Assembly: GCA_009746045.1 (NCBI GenBank)
Contig: RPFO01000296.1
Location: 1,682,388 to 1,746,387 of the forward strand
Reading direction: 5' to 3'
From: Mesostigma viride
Lineage: Eukaryota > Streptophyta > Mesostigmatophyceae > Mesostigmatales > Mesostigmataceae
DNA: 64,000 bases
Position 1 is the stretch's first letter; the number at the start of each line of letters is the position of its first letter. The notes under the pieces are model-generated. The model worked only from the letters and a program-made list of their open reading frames with translations, searched no databases and was not told the DNA's origin. The position numbers were made by a program, and so were the translations under genes. Below are positions 30,898-42,856 of this stretch, piece after piece.

Positions 30898-33023
30898 TTA
30901 GTCTAAGGCCTCCCCCGAAAACAGGCGCAGGTCACCCAACTCACGAATCTGAGATGGGATGTGGGCCACCAGGTCGTGCATGTATGTGGTGACATGCTCG
31001 GGGGCAGTGAAAGAGATGAAACAGGCAACATAAGTGGCTGCCAGCTCCTCTACCTCGGCTGCCTTTGCCTCCCGCTTGGGCCCCCCTGGCCCATCATCAT
31101 CAAAGTCACACAGGGCCTCCCAGACATCCTTCAAACCCTGCCACACCCTGGTCAGCTCCTCCCTGTCCACATGCGACTCTGCATCCTCATCAGCGTTGTG
31201 CTGGCAAACAATGTTCACACACAGATGGAACTTGTCCAGCAAGGTCTCAGCCTCCCTTCCAATGACATGTGGCTTCTCAACTGCCTTAGCACTGGCATTC
31301 TTAGATGGTGCTTTCACATACTTCTCCTTAATAAACACGCCCATCTCATCATGCAACACCTTCAGCATTTCTGCCTCCTCGCCCTTATGCATCCGTGCCA
31401 TGATGGTCCTGTCCAGGAGTGCACATACATTATTGAGAAGGCAGTGAAGAAGACAGGTTGGGTGTTCACAGTGCTCAACGGGGAGGAGAGGGGTGCAGCC
31501 CCACTTCTGGCCAAAGTGGTCCCGGGCATGCTGCCCTGCCTTGCTCTCGTTCCTTGGCTCTGTGGCTCTGAGCTCTGCCTGGGTATGGAAAACCTTGCCG
31601 CAGTGAGGGCTGGGGCACTTGAAAGGGGCAGTGGGATCAACCTGCACATCGTGGGCTAGCTCCCTAGCCAGCTGCACAGTGCGGGGTGAGAAGTGCTTGG
31701 ATGCCTCCAGGTCACCGAACTTGGCCTTGGGGCATGTGCACTTGTTGCAAGGGTACTGGTGTGAGCATCCTGCTTGCCCTCTCTCTGCATTCACATATGC
31801 CTTGTCCCCCCCCCGAGCATCCTGACAACCGGCACGCGCCTCCCATCACCTAAGTGCACCCCCTCCGCTTCAAGGACCTCCCCATACTCTCGGATGAGCC
31901 TAGCATAGCAGGCCTTTAGCGCACCATGGTTGCTATCAGAGCCCACATACATGACCATGGAGTGCAGGTCGGTGGGGGATGACATCGGACACCCCCTTGC
32001 CAGCTCCAGGTCTGCAGGCAACACATGGATGACTATGGAGACATACTTCTGGCTGCGAGAGAGTGAGGCTGCATCTGCCATGACCTGTATCAAGACGCCA
32101 TCCTCATGCAGGACATTGCCAAACTTGTTCTCAAGGTGGGTGATCTCCTTCTCCAGGGCATAATGCAGTGACCTGCTCACAAATAGGCCATCATCACGCT
32201 GCTCTACTTGTGCTGGGACGATCATGGACTGCCGCAGCTTCTCCAACTCATAAATACTAGGCAGCATGGGCATCTCAACGTCCATGACTTTCACCGGTAC
32301 CCAGACCCCCTCCTCCTCGTCATAGGTGTGAGACAAGGACATCCTGGCAAGCTGGTAGTCACGCCTCCCTAGCTGTAGCCTGCCTTGCAAGTAACTAGCT
32401 AGCTCAGCATTCCAGTGCTCTCCGACCTTGGCGAAAGCCTGTTCTGCAACAGCCTTGTCGATGCCAGCAGCGTGCACGACTTGTGAGGACATATCGGGGT
32501 AGGCTTTGTGAAATGCTACCAGTGCATCCACCTTAAGCGACTCTGCCTCCCCATACCTCTGCTGCAGAAACTCAGCAACATCGCTTGACAGCAAACGTGC
32601 CCGCCTAGCATCGTCCTGTGGCAACAAGTCTGCCTTCCTTGGGGGATGATACCCAGCCTTCCTGCCCCCCTTGCCCTTCCTGCCCACCCTAAGTGATGCT
32701 GGTATGGCACGGCCCCTCCAGCCATGAGCGGATTGAAGAAACACTCCCATCCTTCTAGTCTTCTTCTTGAGTTCATCCTCCAGCTCTGCCACTTTTGCTG
32801 TCAACTTAGTCTCACGATCCTTGCCAAGGCTGACATCATGCAGTGCTGCCTTGAGCTGCCTTCTAAGCGACTGAACAAGTCTTGGTTCCGTGCTGCGTGG
32901 CTGCGAAGTGCTGACAGGCGTGACGGTGGACACCTGAGTTGGCCTAAACCTCCCAGATGAGCCCCTTGCATGGTGGCGGTTGTCATGATTTCCCGAGCCT
33001 TGCTTCATGCTCTGCATGCACAT
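30898..33023 (-). pseudogene. Putative DDE-type transposase, main part (one frameshift)
   Basis: Two long minus-strand frames abut: 33023-31791 (~410 codons) and 31794-30898 (~298 codons). The first has a coiled coil (~residues 45-90), a basic G-R-K-G-K-G-G-R-K segment, and a candidate first catalytic Asp in V-L-I-Q-V-M-A-D-A-A-S-L. The frame breaks at a C9 homopolymer (31806-31814). The next frame brings a G-D-K-like motif and then a Cys/His knuckle (C-S-H-Q-Y-P-C-N-K-C-T-C), a second Cys pair with H (K-C-P-S-P-H-C-G-K-V-F-H), and L-H-C-L-L-N-N-V-C-A-L-L-D. The order 'D..(G)D-K..H-x-C-P-x-C..H-x-x-L' recalls several eukaryotic DDE families, but I cannot place it in a superfamily. A single-base change in the homopolymer separates it from a continuous frame; this could be a base-calling error. 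Confidence 0.5.
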
Positions 33024-33099
33024 TAAAATGCCGCGTCATCATCACACAAGCAGCAACACAAGTGCCAGGCATGCACTATATTAAAGGCAAGGTCCATAC
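33012..33099 (-). other. Intron of the transposase gene
   Basis: 88 nt on the minus strand, CAG|GTATGG ... TGCATGCAG|AGC. The downstream side continues in the frame of the main transposase part. The upstream side is open in that frame for a short distance only, so another frame break lies near 33130. Confidence 0.6.
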
Positions 33100-33121
33100 C
33101 TGCCACAAAACTGGGGAGTGC

Positions 33122-33808
33122 TCAAGGACGATAGTTGACTTGGCGGAGAAGGCACCAGTCGATGTTGTTGGCCCAGTGACCGAGGTTGTTTACCAGCAGT
33201 GCCAGCTCTCTAAACCGCTGGAAGGCAGGGGTGATCTGGGCCAGCTCCACGTCGCTCAATGTGTTCACCCTCCCCCCCAGCGGGCCTGTGATGCGCACAT
33301 CACGAGCAGTGACACGGCGAGGCAGCCTAGGTGCAGCAGCACGCCGAGCACGTGCACGTGTGACAGGGCGAGCCTCCTCCTCCTCACTCCCGCTAGCGCT
33401 ACCCTCATTGCCAAGCAAGTCAGCACGCCAGTTCATTGGTGCTGAGGCAGGAGGTGGGTTATTCAAAAGCCATTGCATGGCTGCATCGCGTGTGGCTTGT
33501 GGGATGGCTGGCACAGTGCAGTTGGACTTGGCTGTGCTCCTGTCTAAGGCACGCGAGGCAGCCACACGCTGGACAAAATTCCTCACCCCTTCTACCGTGT
33601 TCCTCCCCCCCAACCCGTTGGCAGCAAGCTCGTTGAATTGATGATCCCTAGCCACATTCACACTCCCCATTGGGTTTACCACGACCCAGCTGAAGTGAAC
33701 TGTCAACTTGGTGATGCCCTGGTGGGGAGATTGAGTCCAAACAAGCTTCATGGGAGGGGCCACAACACCTACACTGCCAGCTGAAAACAACACCATGCTC
33801 CCTCCCAT
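33122..33808 (-). pseudogene. Middle part of the transposase-associated protein
   Basis: 228 open codons. It has W-V-V-V-N-P-M-G-S-V-N-V, an Arg/Ala-rich basic stretch (T-R-A-R-A-R-R-A-A-A-P-R-L) and a C-terminal helix L-A-L-L-V-N-N-L-G-H-W. No family recognised. It overlaps the next frame upstream by 40 nt and runs into the intron at 33099, so all three minus-strand pieces probably belong to one gene. Confidence 0.4.
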
Positions 33809-34194
33809 TTATTCTCCCCAGGCACAGCCTGCTTGAGGAGATCTTGAATGTCTCGAGGAAGCATCAATAGGCGCACTTTACGCTTCTTTGGCGCTGCCTG
33901 GTCATCCTCACGCTCGCGGCTCCAGTTTTCTATTAGGCGCCCGTAATTTGTAAACATGGTGCGCTCAATCGGCTCAGGAAAAGGAGACACGCTGAAAAAC
34001 TTATTGGCGAAAGGTGTGGGCTTCACTAAGCTGTAAATGCGGTTCTGGACGTGTGCGTACCACTCTCTTGTGTCGACTCCAGCCATGCAGCTCGCGTCTG
34101 TGCCGCAGGAATCACAGACGTAGTTGAGCGACGCGTGCAGGCGCTCATCGCACCTTGGGCACGAGAGTAGCGAGGGATGTGCTCTGGAAGCCAT
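33769..34194 (-). CDS. N-terminal zinc-ribbon part of the transposase-associated gene
   Basis: 141 codons from a good ATG. Two C-x2-C pairs (C-P-R-C at ~12 and C-D-S-C at ~28) form a zinc ribbon. Next come T-R-E-W-Y-A-H-V-Q-N-R-I-Y, a basic K-K-R-K (possible nuclear localisation signal) and a short helix with I-Q-D-L-L-K-Q-A. It ends by running into the frame of 33122-33808. The product is unknown; proximity suggests the N-terminus of the transposase. Confidence 0.45.
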   Translation of the reverse strand: MASRAHPSLLSCPRCDERLHASLNYVCDSCGTDASCMAGVDTREWYAHVQNRIYSLVKPTPFANKFFSVSPFPEPIERTMFTNYGRLIENWSREREDDQAAPKKRKVRLLMLPRDIQDLLKQAVPGENKWEGAWCCFQLAV

Positions 34195-34640
34195 TTAAAC
34201 GGCCTGAGAAAGTGGAACGACCAAATTCGAAGAAACCAAACAGTGGCATATTTTTACGTTAGTGCACCATTACCGCTCCCGCAAGCACCTCCCAGCAACA
34301 ACATAATTTGCGGTAGCGCAGCATTTACAATGGCAGTCGTTTTAACAAAAAGTTTTTCGGTCAAAATTTTTGAATTAGTCATAGAATCGAGGGAGCGGCT
34401 TACCTCGAACTGCACTGTCGCCGTTTTCGATAAGTTTCCGGTGTGACTTTTTGGGGGTCCACTGCAAAATGCAGCGGACCTGACCCGACCTCGCGAAAAT
34501 GCCCGCCCTTTTTCTGTTTTCCTGAAAAAATGGGCCGATTTCTTTAGGATAAAAAAATATCTACGTGAAGTAGATGAGTTATGAAGGCTCAAAATGAATT
34601 CGCTGTCCGCAATGTGTTCTCAGGACGGTCGCTAGGATTT
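34195..34640. other. Unassigned sequence upstream of the transposase gene
   Basis: Nothing recognised. Probably contains the 5' flank and promoter of the gene at 34194. No reliable TIR was found. Confidence 0.35.
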
Positions 34641-34769
34641 TCACGGCCGCCATGGGTGCTGCGTGACTTTTTGCCTCGTCGTCACCTTCCCGCCCACCAG
34701 ATTTTCGGGATCTCGCGCCAATTTGGTGACGGAGTAAGTTGGTCGTTTTTGGCGGGGGTACGGACCGTT

Positions 34770-36205
34770 GTGGAAGGTATAGGTCGGCCATAGCTCGCGT
34801 CGCCGCTGTTGCTGGGCCAGGGTCAAGTCGTCGTCCAGCGTGAAGCGCGAGTCTCCGAGAGCATTCTTGCGGCATTTAAGGAACGACAGCTTGTCCGCCA
34901 TGTACTTAAAGGTGAGGAGCACGGGTGCCGGGCCAGCCTTCCCCCGCGCGCGGGGGAGGCGGACAGCCGACATGTCCAGCTCACCAGTGAGTAGCATGGG
35001 GGCAAAAATGTCGTGCTTAAATGCCTCAAGAAGGCTCGTGGAGGTCTCACCTGCCGGCTGGTCGAAGTGCTTGACGATGATGACATTGTGGCTGCGCCTG
35101 GCGATGTCGGCTTCCTCGCGAAGGTCGAGGGCTTGTTGCTTGAGTTGTGCCGTGATGGTGGAGGTGGTGGAGGTGGTGTGCTGCTTAAGCAAGTCCGCCC
35201 AGGTGGAGGGAGCATCGCCGCCCGGGCCAGCAGGCGCCGGCTGGGCGGCGATGTCCTTCACCGCCTGGGCGGTGAGGCCGGCGGTGTCATGCAAGCTCTC
35301 AAGGGCGGTGGCGGTGGCAATTGAAGGCGTTGGTCGAGGTCGAGGAGCTGGGCTTGGATGTCGGCAGTGGAGGCGGAAATGGCAGTGCGGAGGTGGAGGC
35401 GGCGGCGGTGGAAAGGTGAGGAAGTTCAGCAGTCAGCGTGCCACCGATTGCCAGTGCTACGTCGGCAGCAAGGGGGGTCACGTGCTGCTGGAAGGCTTCC
35501 GTGAGGATGGAGCGGAGGGTGGGAGCGGAAATGGATGGAGCCCCGGCAGATCTCGCCGTCAGAGCGCTGGAGAAGGGAGTTGAGGATGGCGTGCTGGAGT
35601 CATGGGGGCGGGGGCACCCGAACAGCGTGCTGATGTTGTTCCAGCGGCGGCCGTCCGGGAGGAGGAGGCGATTGTTGTCGTGGAGATGGAGGCACAGGTC
35701 GTAAAGCGAGGCGTAGTCCCCGTAGAGGATGCAGTGCAGAGCATCGGACGGAGACATGTTGCATGGTCCAGTCGCGTGATCATCGACCTGGAAAGGTTGG
35801 AGCCGACAGCGCGGTTCCGAGGCGTGTGAAGACCCTCCTGTTTTATCGGCTGAGCCCGGCGGGCGCGTTTAGGGTTAGGCGATGCCGATGGCGAGGCATT
35901 GAGCCCGGGACTCAGGTTGCTGGGCGACCACCAGTCGGCACGACTAGTGTCACCGCTGCATGCCTGCCGGAGCTGGCAAAGCTGCATGGCCGCAGCTGCC
36001 GCATTTTCATGGGCGAGCGCATCCGCCAAACTGCGTTGCGTCGAGAGGCGTTTGCTCGTCATATATATTGCGTTTTAGATTCGGAAAATTATATCAGCAT
36101 GTGCGTCTTAGAAAGACGAAGCGATTAAGTGATATTCACGGCTGAATTCGGTGCTCAAACGTGAAAGTTATGAGCTCCGCCGTCAGCCATGGCTACCTCG
36201 TGGTG
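34770..36205 (-). pseudogene. LINE family A ORF1 relic with 5' UTR (minus strand)
   Basis: The ATG near 36062 starts with the same residues as the intact copy (S-K-R-L-S-T-Q-R-S-L-A). The frame then shifts several times (36062-35559, 35757-35299, 35294-34790). The C-terminal block R-R-R-E-L-W-P-T-Y is reached near 34790, where homology stops. The 5' UTR matches 8981-9120. Truncation after W-P-T-Y is at nearly the same codon as in the relic at 5766. Confidence 0.8.
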
Positions 36206-36660
36206 GTCGTAACCAGCCATAGCCTTGGCCGACCTCATGGTCCCAGCTCAGCTTGAACACCGCATTTCCTCCCTCTCTCTAGGCTCTTGTCGACTGCCAT
36301 GCAGGACAAGAAGAGATGCAGGCAGACCATTGTCCAGGCCCACACGCTGCAGCCCCTCTGGGCAAGCCCCCCGGCTCCCAGCCCCGGCCCCCAGGAGGAA
36401 GGGGGGCTTTACTGAGTAGATCGAGTAGTAAGGATATTAATTAATTAGAGCAATACTGTGACATACCATCGATGGGTATGTCATGGAGAAGGCCTGCCTC
36501 AGTGACTGCCTTATTATTGTACCCACTATGGCACCCCGGCCGGGTGCAGGTATAGGGATTTCACTACATGCATGCATTGTAGATGTCCTTGTGAAGTGAG
36601 TCCATTGAACCCATCATAGCTTCTCATATACATGCTTGCACGTAGTGGTGCATGTAATGG
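36206..36660. other. Unassigned sequence between LINE copies
   Basis: No gene recognised. TTAATTAATTA occurs near 36436 and may be a further tail. Confidence 0.35.
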
Positions 36661-36726
36661 AATTAATTAGTTAATTAATTAATTAGACTCGTGCTCCCGT
36701 TGGGGAGAAACGGAGCATTAACCCCG

Positions 36727-37156
36727 ATGGATGGATGGATGGATGGATGGATGGATGGATGGATGGATGGATGGATGGATGGATGGATGGATGGATGGAT
36801 GGATGGATGGATGGATGGATGGATGGATGGATGGATGGATGGATGGATGGATGGATGGATGGATGGATGGATGGATGGATGGATGCCGGATGGATGGATG
36901 GATGGATGGATGGATGGATGGATGGATGGATGGATGGATGGATGGATGGATGGATGGATGGATGGATGGATGGATGGATGGATGGATGGATGGATGGATG
37001 GATGGATGGATGGATGGATGGATGGATGGATGGATGGATGGATGGATGGATGGATGGATGGATGGATGGATGGATGGATGGATGGATGGATGGATGGATG
37101 GATGGATGGATGGATGGATGGATGGATGGATGGATGGATGGATGGATGGATGGATG
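36727..37156. repeat. (ATGG)n microsatellite, ~430 bp
   Basis: Around 107 tetranucleotide units with a single interruption (ATGCCGG near 36884). Explains all M-D-G-W and H-P-S-I open frames. Confidence 0.97.
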
Positions 37157-37249
37157 GGTGCAAACAGTCCTACCGATCTAATCTATCTACAACAGCTATC
37201 TACAACATCTGTCTACAAAATCTATCAGCTACAACAACTCTACCCTAGG

Positions 37250-39265
37250 GACCTGTCTGGCGCGTGCTTCCCGTATGTTTGCACACGCGGGCGCTTCCCC
37301 ACGGGAGGGGGCTGGTTGTCCTCTATGACCTGGGCCCACTTGGCCTTGTCCATCATCTTTTTCCAAAGCACGGAGAGGCCTAGGCCCCCCATGTCCTCTA
37401 CTAGCTGTTCTTTGAAGGTGCGGGCCTTGCGGCGTCTAGCATCACGGGGCCCGGCCCACGTTACTAAGGAGGTGCCGGCCAGGCTGAGCGCTGGGCGCAG
37501 TCCCGCGGGGGGGCCATGTACGTGAGGTGTCTACCTGGTTGGTGCGAGCTAAGTGCCCTACTAGCTGCAGGCGCCGCTGCTTAATGGTGCTGGTGATATA
37601 TGGCATGCCGAGGTACAGGGCCTCATTGCGAACATGAGCAGCATAGCCTTCTCTGAAAATGGATCGCAGCATGTTGGTGACCGCGCCGTCCAGCTTTCGG
37701 GCCAGGTCGGCGGTGAGGGTCCACGTCTCGGCCCCATACGTAAGAAAAGGAAGGACGAGGATCGATCGACCTTAAGCAGGTCCTGTTTCTCGATCTTGCC
37801 CTGGGGCTTGCGCCACAGGGCCCGATATTGGCGTAAAACGTGCCAGGCGAGGGAGATGCGGTGGTCCACATCAGCCTCGCAGCTGGGGAGGAGGCTGCCC
37901 AGCAGCTTGACACGCGGTCCCGATACAGGACTCGAGAGCCGTCAAGGAGAAAGAGGGCGGGCGGTGGGTGAGTGAGCCCAATCGCCAGAGCCTCTGTCTT
38001 CTTGCTGACCTCAAGCCCCACTGCGCGGGCCTCGATAGCCAGGCAGTCAAGCCACGTCTGCACGTGCTCAGTGTCCTCGAAGAGGGTAGTGTCGTCTGCA
38101 TCACTACAATACGGTTCGTAGGAGACGCGAAATGAGTGAGAATGTTACCCGAGCGGTAACGAGGATTCGCACCGTTGATTTTAACATATGTTTCTTTTTT
38201 TGCGCCATTTGGCGAGCATCGACTGGAGCCTGAACCTAGCGGGGGGAATCGTGCGGGGGAATCTTGCGGGGGAATCTTGCGGGGAAAAATTCCGAACGTG
38301 AATTTAGCGAAGTCCTACTACATTTTGCTTGGGTACACGGTACTACAGTTTCGTCACTGAAAATTTTCTGTAGTTGCGTTGGTGTTTCGTACGTTCCGCT
38401 GAAATTTTCGTGTTCAGTGCCCAGATCACAATTTGATCCGGGCGCAAAATGATTGGCTGTACGGTACGAACCAAAAACGAAATTTTAGTAGATCTAAGTT
38501 CCGCAGCGCTTGCTGAATTTGCCCCGGAAGCCCGGGGGCACTTTCCCCGCTGAAAAAGGTGTCCGCGGAAGCGTATTGTAGTGATAGATGATGTCCGCCA
38601 GCCGAAGCTTCCGCCCCGCCATGCCAGAAACGGTTGTCAACCTGCACCCCTGGTTCCCTACCCACGATGCGGGCAAATCGCTTGCGCGCCTGAATCATTA
38701 CGTATTCGACCACAATAATGAACAGGTAGGGCGACAGCACGCAGCCCTGCCACACACCCTTAGTTTAGACTGTAAAGGGCATGGTGGCGTGGTCCCGTAG
38801 GAAGTGCCCACCGAAGTGGTGGACCCTTCATACAGGTTGCGGATGACAGCAATAAGGGGGCGGGGGATCCGGAACAGAGCGAGGATGTCCCATAGCGCAG
38901 GCCAGAAAACCGAATCGAAGGCTTTGATGAAGTCCACCAGCACAAGGTGCAAAGGGGACTCACCAGGCTGAAGGCGTTGCAGTTCTTCCACAAGGCGGAG
39001 AGTAGCGAAGAGCGCCTGTACTGTGTTGCGACCTGAACGGAAGCCGTGCTGAGTCTCACTGAGGTGACCGTCCAGGGCCGTGCGCAGGCGGTTCAGAATG
39101 AGCCGCATGAGAAGCTTGAGGGGGGCTCTTGGGATTCACACCCCTCTGTAGTTACCGGGGTCGGCTGGCGACCCCTTGTTCTAGATCTTGTACAGCATCG
39201 TGCGAAAATTGTGTTTCCAGGCCGCTGGAGGCGGTTGCGACGACAGCAGAAGGCGTAGTAAGGAT
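37250..39265 (-). pseudogene. LINE ORF2 reverse transcriptase, interrupted and frame-shifted
   Basis: RT blocks in order on the minus strand: T-Q-H-G-F-R-S-G-R-N-T-V (about 39050-39030), V-D-F-I-K-A-F-D-S-V (about 38930; catalytic D of motif A), G-C-V-L-S-P-Y-L-F (about 38740), A-D-I-I-Y-H (about 38590) and, 484 bp further on, D-A-D-D-T-T-L-F-E-D (about 38095; motif C). Then come E-V-S-K-K-T-E-A (about 38000) and the C-terminal region. Frameshifts near 38770, 38590 and 37870 plus the insertion make it non-functional. The clade was not determined. Confidence 0.8.
38101..38584. mobile_element. 484-bp TIR element (MITE-like) inserted in the RT catalytic motif
   Basis: The ends are TCACTACAATACG (38101-38113) and its exact inverse CGTATTGTAGTGA (38572-38584), with imperfect pairing extending ~13 bp further in. 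It splits I-I-Y-H from D-D-T-T-L-F, the Y-A-D-D motif of the host RT. No coding capacity. Confidence 0.8.
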
Positions 39266-42200
39266 ATTGGTAGACTAGATTAGATTAGATTAGAGTTGAC
39301 CTAGCTAGTTTTCGCGGCTCCGCTCACCCCGGCCACCCACCAGCAATGGATTACAACGGTGTTACCTGATCTCCCAGCGCATTCATGTAATAGTTTATTG
39401 TATATAATTTTTCAAAAGTATGATAATGAACAATACCACATGGATATGTACATCAACTCCAAAGTTAGACATTGTATATCTTGAGGACGTGAGTACCACT
39501 TGCATGGTGGTGGAAAAAGATAAGGATAAAAAAAAGATATGGATAATGTAGTATGCTAGTAACCACAGTATAATACACCATGCATGGGACACCATTGCTT
39601 CATGCACACACTTGCCGCCATGCAACTGAGTGAAAGCTCCGGGCACTTGGCAGTGATCTACACTACATAATCCGAATTGCCATGTTGCCAAAGAGGGATA
39701 TTCTCGCATGCTGAATCGGAGGCAAGTACGCGATACACAGGATACTCAAGACAAGGCAAGGCATCATCCAGAGGTCTTTGCGTATTGCATGCTGGGTACA
39801 CTACAGTCTATCCGCTGCCCATCACGCAGAGCCAGACCCTCCAATTTCAGTAATGTAAACTTGCCCACCCACGTATCAATCCATGAGGCTCTGCGCAGGC
39901 TATAACACATAGTAATACATAGGAGCGCCAAATAGAGCTGGCATCAAACTCACATTCAAGCGGTTCTCTAACTCAACCCACATCAAGGTGCGGTAGGTTA
40001 AATGCGTTGAAATCTGGGACAAATATGGCGTGCAAATGCAGGCACATCGCCTCCCAAACATGCGGCGGACCGATTTTGTGACAGGTGATGGCTGTCACCG
40101 CAAAAGACTAAGCCAAAGCCGGGCTGCTGTTCAAGAGTAAAGAGAAGAGAAGGCAGCACGTGTGTTCTCTGACACCTGTGTGAGCATCACAGGCAGGGCA
40201 TGTGCCTGTTAGCAGCTGGTTGATCCGAGGTTTTGCAGGGGGGGGGGCTGCGCTACGCATGCGATCGTTGACCCTTGCGGCGTCTGCTCCTCAGTGCTGT
40301 GTCATCATTGACGGTTGCTTCATTGTACCAACAGTGGCTGTCTCACTTGATGCCACCATACTTGATATATACCATACTTGATACTGTCTCACTTGACGCC
40401 TCCATGCGCCTAGACGTCCGGGAGGGTTGACCCCTCGTTGGCGTCTAGCACAAGGGAGCAAAACTCTGGGAACGCTGTACACATGCCGTGTTGCAAATCT
40501 CTTTTGCCGTGCAAATTGGTTGCCCCAAGATGTAGGTAGCCCTTCCAAGTGATATAATATGGCTCCGGGCATGCACCGCCAAATCTCTCTCAGACAGAAT
40601 CTCCCCCCCCCCCCATTCTCGCATGAGATTTCCCCATGCATATACCATACCAGACGTAGCGTGTCTCACTTAAGACCAGGATGCCCCCCCCACTTGCTAG
40701 GGCGCCCACTCAGGAACGCTGGTTCGCAACCATGCATGCTTCTCCTGGAAGCCTTGGCTCACCATGGCCCCCCTTGGGGCCACCCTGACAAAAATAAGTG
40801 CTGCAGCAATGAACACACCGCCCCTGATCGCCGTAGTCTACAAACAGAGTGCCCTCAGCCATGCCCACTAGGGATATTTCCAGACTGGCTGCCTTGCATG
40901 CAACCCGCACGCTGAGCCGCGATTTCCTGGCAAGAAGGCTGTTTGCGTGGGGAAGGCCAGAGACTGGAGGCTGGTTCCCCCACCCCTGGTGCTCATATGG
41001 CATTTTCCTTCACAGCCTCGCCGCAGAGGGCAAACAACTGGGGTCTGCAACCCTCGGACAAAAAGGTACTGTTGTAAAGCAGCTCGCGAAGACGGGTTGA
41101 TGGGTGGGTGAAGTGCTATGTGGAAAGACGTGTCAGCTGGCCCAGCGCGCTTGCTCAGAGAAGACCCATGCGATCCTGGTGGCAATGTGCACGCATGGGT
41201 CAGGCCCCTTCAAAGGCACCATGGCTATGCCTGGCCAGTATAACCATGGGCCTTCATGTACCCATGAGCTTTTGAATGGCGCCCGGTGATTGCTGCTATC
41301 GCTAAGAGGACGTCAGCAGCGGCCCGCTCAAGCAGGGTGACATCATCCCCTCACAGGGTTCTGTCTCCACACGTTAAACCGGGATAGGAGACCCAGAACC
41401 CCCATGCCCCCATACAGCCTCATTGCAAGGCATCGTTGCGCACACGAGGGCTAGCAAGAACAGCACCAGGCCTCTCCAGCCAATACTTGCGGCAGGAAGT
41501 TGATACTTGCCGCAGGAAGCCTTCATGTGGCCTGGATCTTGTGTCCTTGTCATAAGGTCACCAATAGCTAGCCCTAGCGTGGAACTGGAGGCCTCCTTGT
41601 TACCCCCAGCGAGAGCAGGAGGCCCCCCTAGTGCTCCTAGAGAAAGCGTGGGACCTCTCCATCGCATCCCAGGCAGGGCTGGTGCCCTGTAGCGCCACAG
41701 CAGTGAGAGCCAGTAGCGAGAACCGCACGAGTGGTGCTGCGAGAAGAGCAGCATCTTTGTTTTACATGGCATCCTTGTCAACCCTGGTGGCACAAATGCG
41801 ACGCAAGGTCCGCTAGCCCTAGCGTGAAACTGGACTCGCGGGCACGCCGACTGCACTCCGAGAAGAGCACCGTGAAGAGTGGCAGCGATGGCATCCCTAG
41901 CGCAACGCGATCCCTCGCCACCTGTCCTTGTGTTGCCCCCCTGAGGGCTGCCTCCCCAGTGCTAGCACGAACAGCACGAGCGCAACGCTGGCAGGGGCAG
42001 CGTTCGCGCTACAGGAAGCAGCCATTCAAGCTACTGGGGACAGCACTAGCGCTGTGAGAAAAGCTGCGTGGCCCCAAGGGCTGCGCTGGCGCTCGGGGGG
42101 GGCGCACGTGGGCTGTGCACAACACCACTTGCAGCGCTGAAGGGAGAGCACCACTAGAGCTTCGCTGACAGCACTAGAGTCAGCGAACAGCAGCCACTGG

Positions 42201-42600
42201 CGCTACGTTAACAGCACTAAAGCTGGTGACAGCGGCCACTGGCACTTGCGGGCACAGCATCAATGCTGTGAGAAAAGCCCCCTCAGCGCTGTGAACAAGA
42301 CAGCTTTGTACTCCTTTGTGCCCCACGGCGTCAGCAGAAGCAGCATTAGCGCTCCGAGAAAAGCACCTCTAGTGCTGCAAGGGGGCCCCCCTCAGCACTC
42401 GGAGAAGAGTATCCCACAAGTCAGCCTTGTGGACTCTTGCACTAATGGCGGCCACGCCAACTTGCCTTCGATTCTCCTTGCGGTGGCCCGTATACGCCCT
42501 CCTCAGCTCTAGGAGAGGAGCGCCATGCAAAAGGCAGTCTTTTGCCACCCTGTGCCTTCAAAAGTGCTAGCAGGAGCCCCCTACGCACTCCGAGAAGAGC
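39266..42600. other. Mostly unassigned intergenic sequence
   Basis: 39266-41600 shows no supported gene. Small motifs: (TTAGA)n at about 39276 and a G10 run near 40237. From about 41600 the sequence is filled with dispersed copies of the PP2C gene's last-exon edge (see the repeat at 41620-42683). Confidence 0.4.
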
Positions 42601-42683
42601 CCCCCCCCGCCCTTCCAGCGCTCCGAGAATAGCACCCTCAACAAAAGCGGGCACAGCGTCGACGCAGCAGGAGCATCTCCCCG
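41620..42683 (-). repeat. Dispersed copies of the PP2C stop-codon edge
   Basis: On the minus strand the PP2C coding end reads G-G-T-T-C-T-G-T-T-C-T-C-G-G-A-G-C-G-T-T-G-A. Degenerate copies (consensus GGTGCTNTTCTCGGAGCGCT) recur about ten times downstream, e.g. near 42616, 42590, 42508, 42398, 42350, 42262, 42048, 41852, 41735 and 41635, at irregular 25-210-bp spacing. Confidence 0.7.
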
Positions 42684-42856
42684 TCAACGCTCCGAGAACA
42701 GAACCACGGTCGCGCATGTGTTGTCCACGTCGGCGTGCTGGCTCTCGGCGAGCGAGCAGGCGAGCGTGACCAGCTCCTCGGCTGCCTTCTGCGCGCCCTG
42801 CTCTGCGTGGTCCATCACCAGCCGCACTGCCTCGCCGGGGGTGAGCACGTCCCACA
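42684..42856 (-). CDS. PP2C last exon
   Basis: Acceptor CGCCCAG|TGTGGG; the junction codon gives G-V-W-D-V-L. Ends V-D-N-T-C-A-T-V-V-L-F-S-E-R-TGA at 42684. Confidence 0.9.

Larger units (their letters stand above)
36661..39265 (-). mobile_element. 5'-truncated LINE with reverse transcriptase (ORF2)
   Basis: Minus strand, from the 3' end: TTAA tail (36661-36685), CTCCC-CAAC-GGGAG hairpin (36694-36707), a giant ATGG microsatellite in the 3' UTR, ORF2 C-terminus (about 37250-37700: [11 protein letters not shown] and K-Q-R-R-L-Q-L-V-G-H-L-A-R), then RT. It carries the same 3' signature as the ORF1-only elements and is the only copy here linking that 3' end to an RT. Confidence 0.75.

Noticed and set aside
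36675-37525. M-D-G-W and H-P-S-I proteins of 150-260 residues
   Set aside because: Pure (ATGG)n translation.
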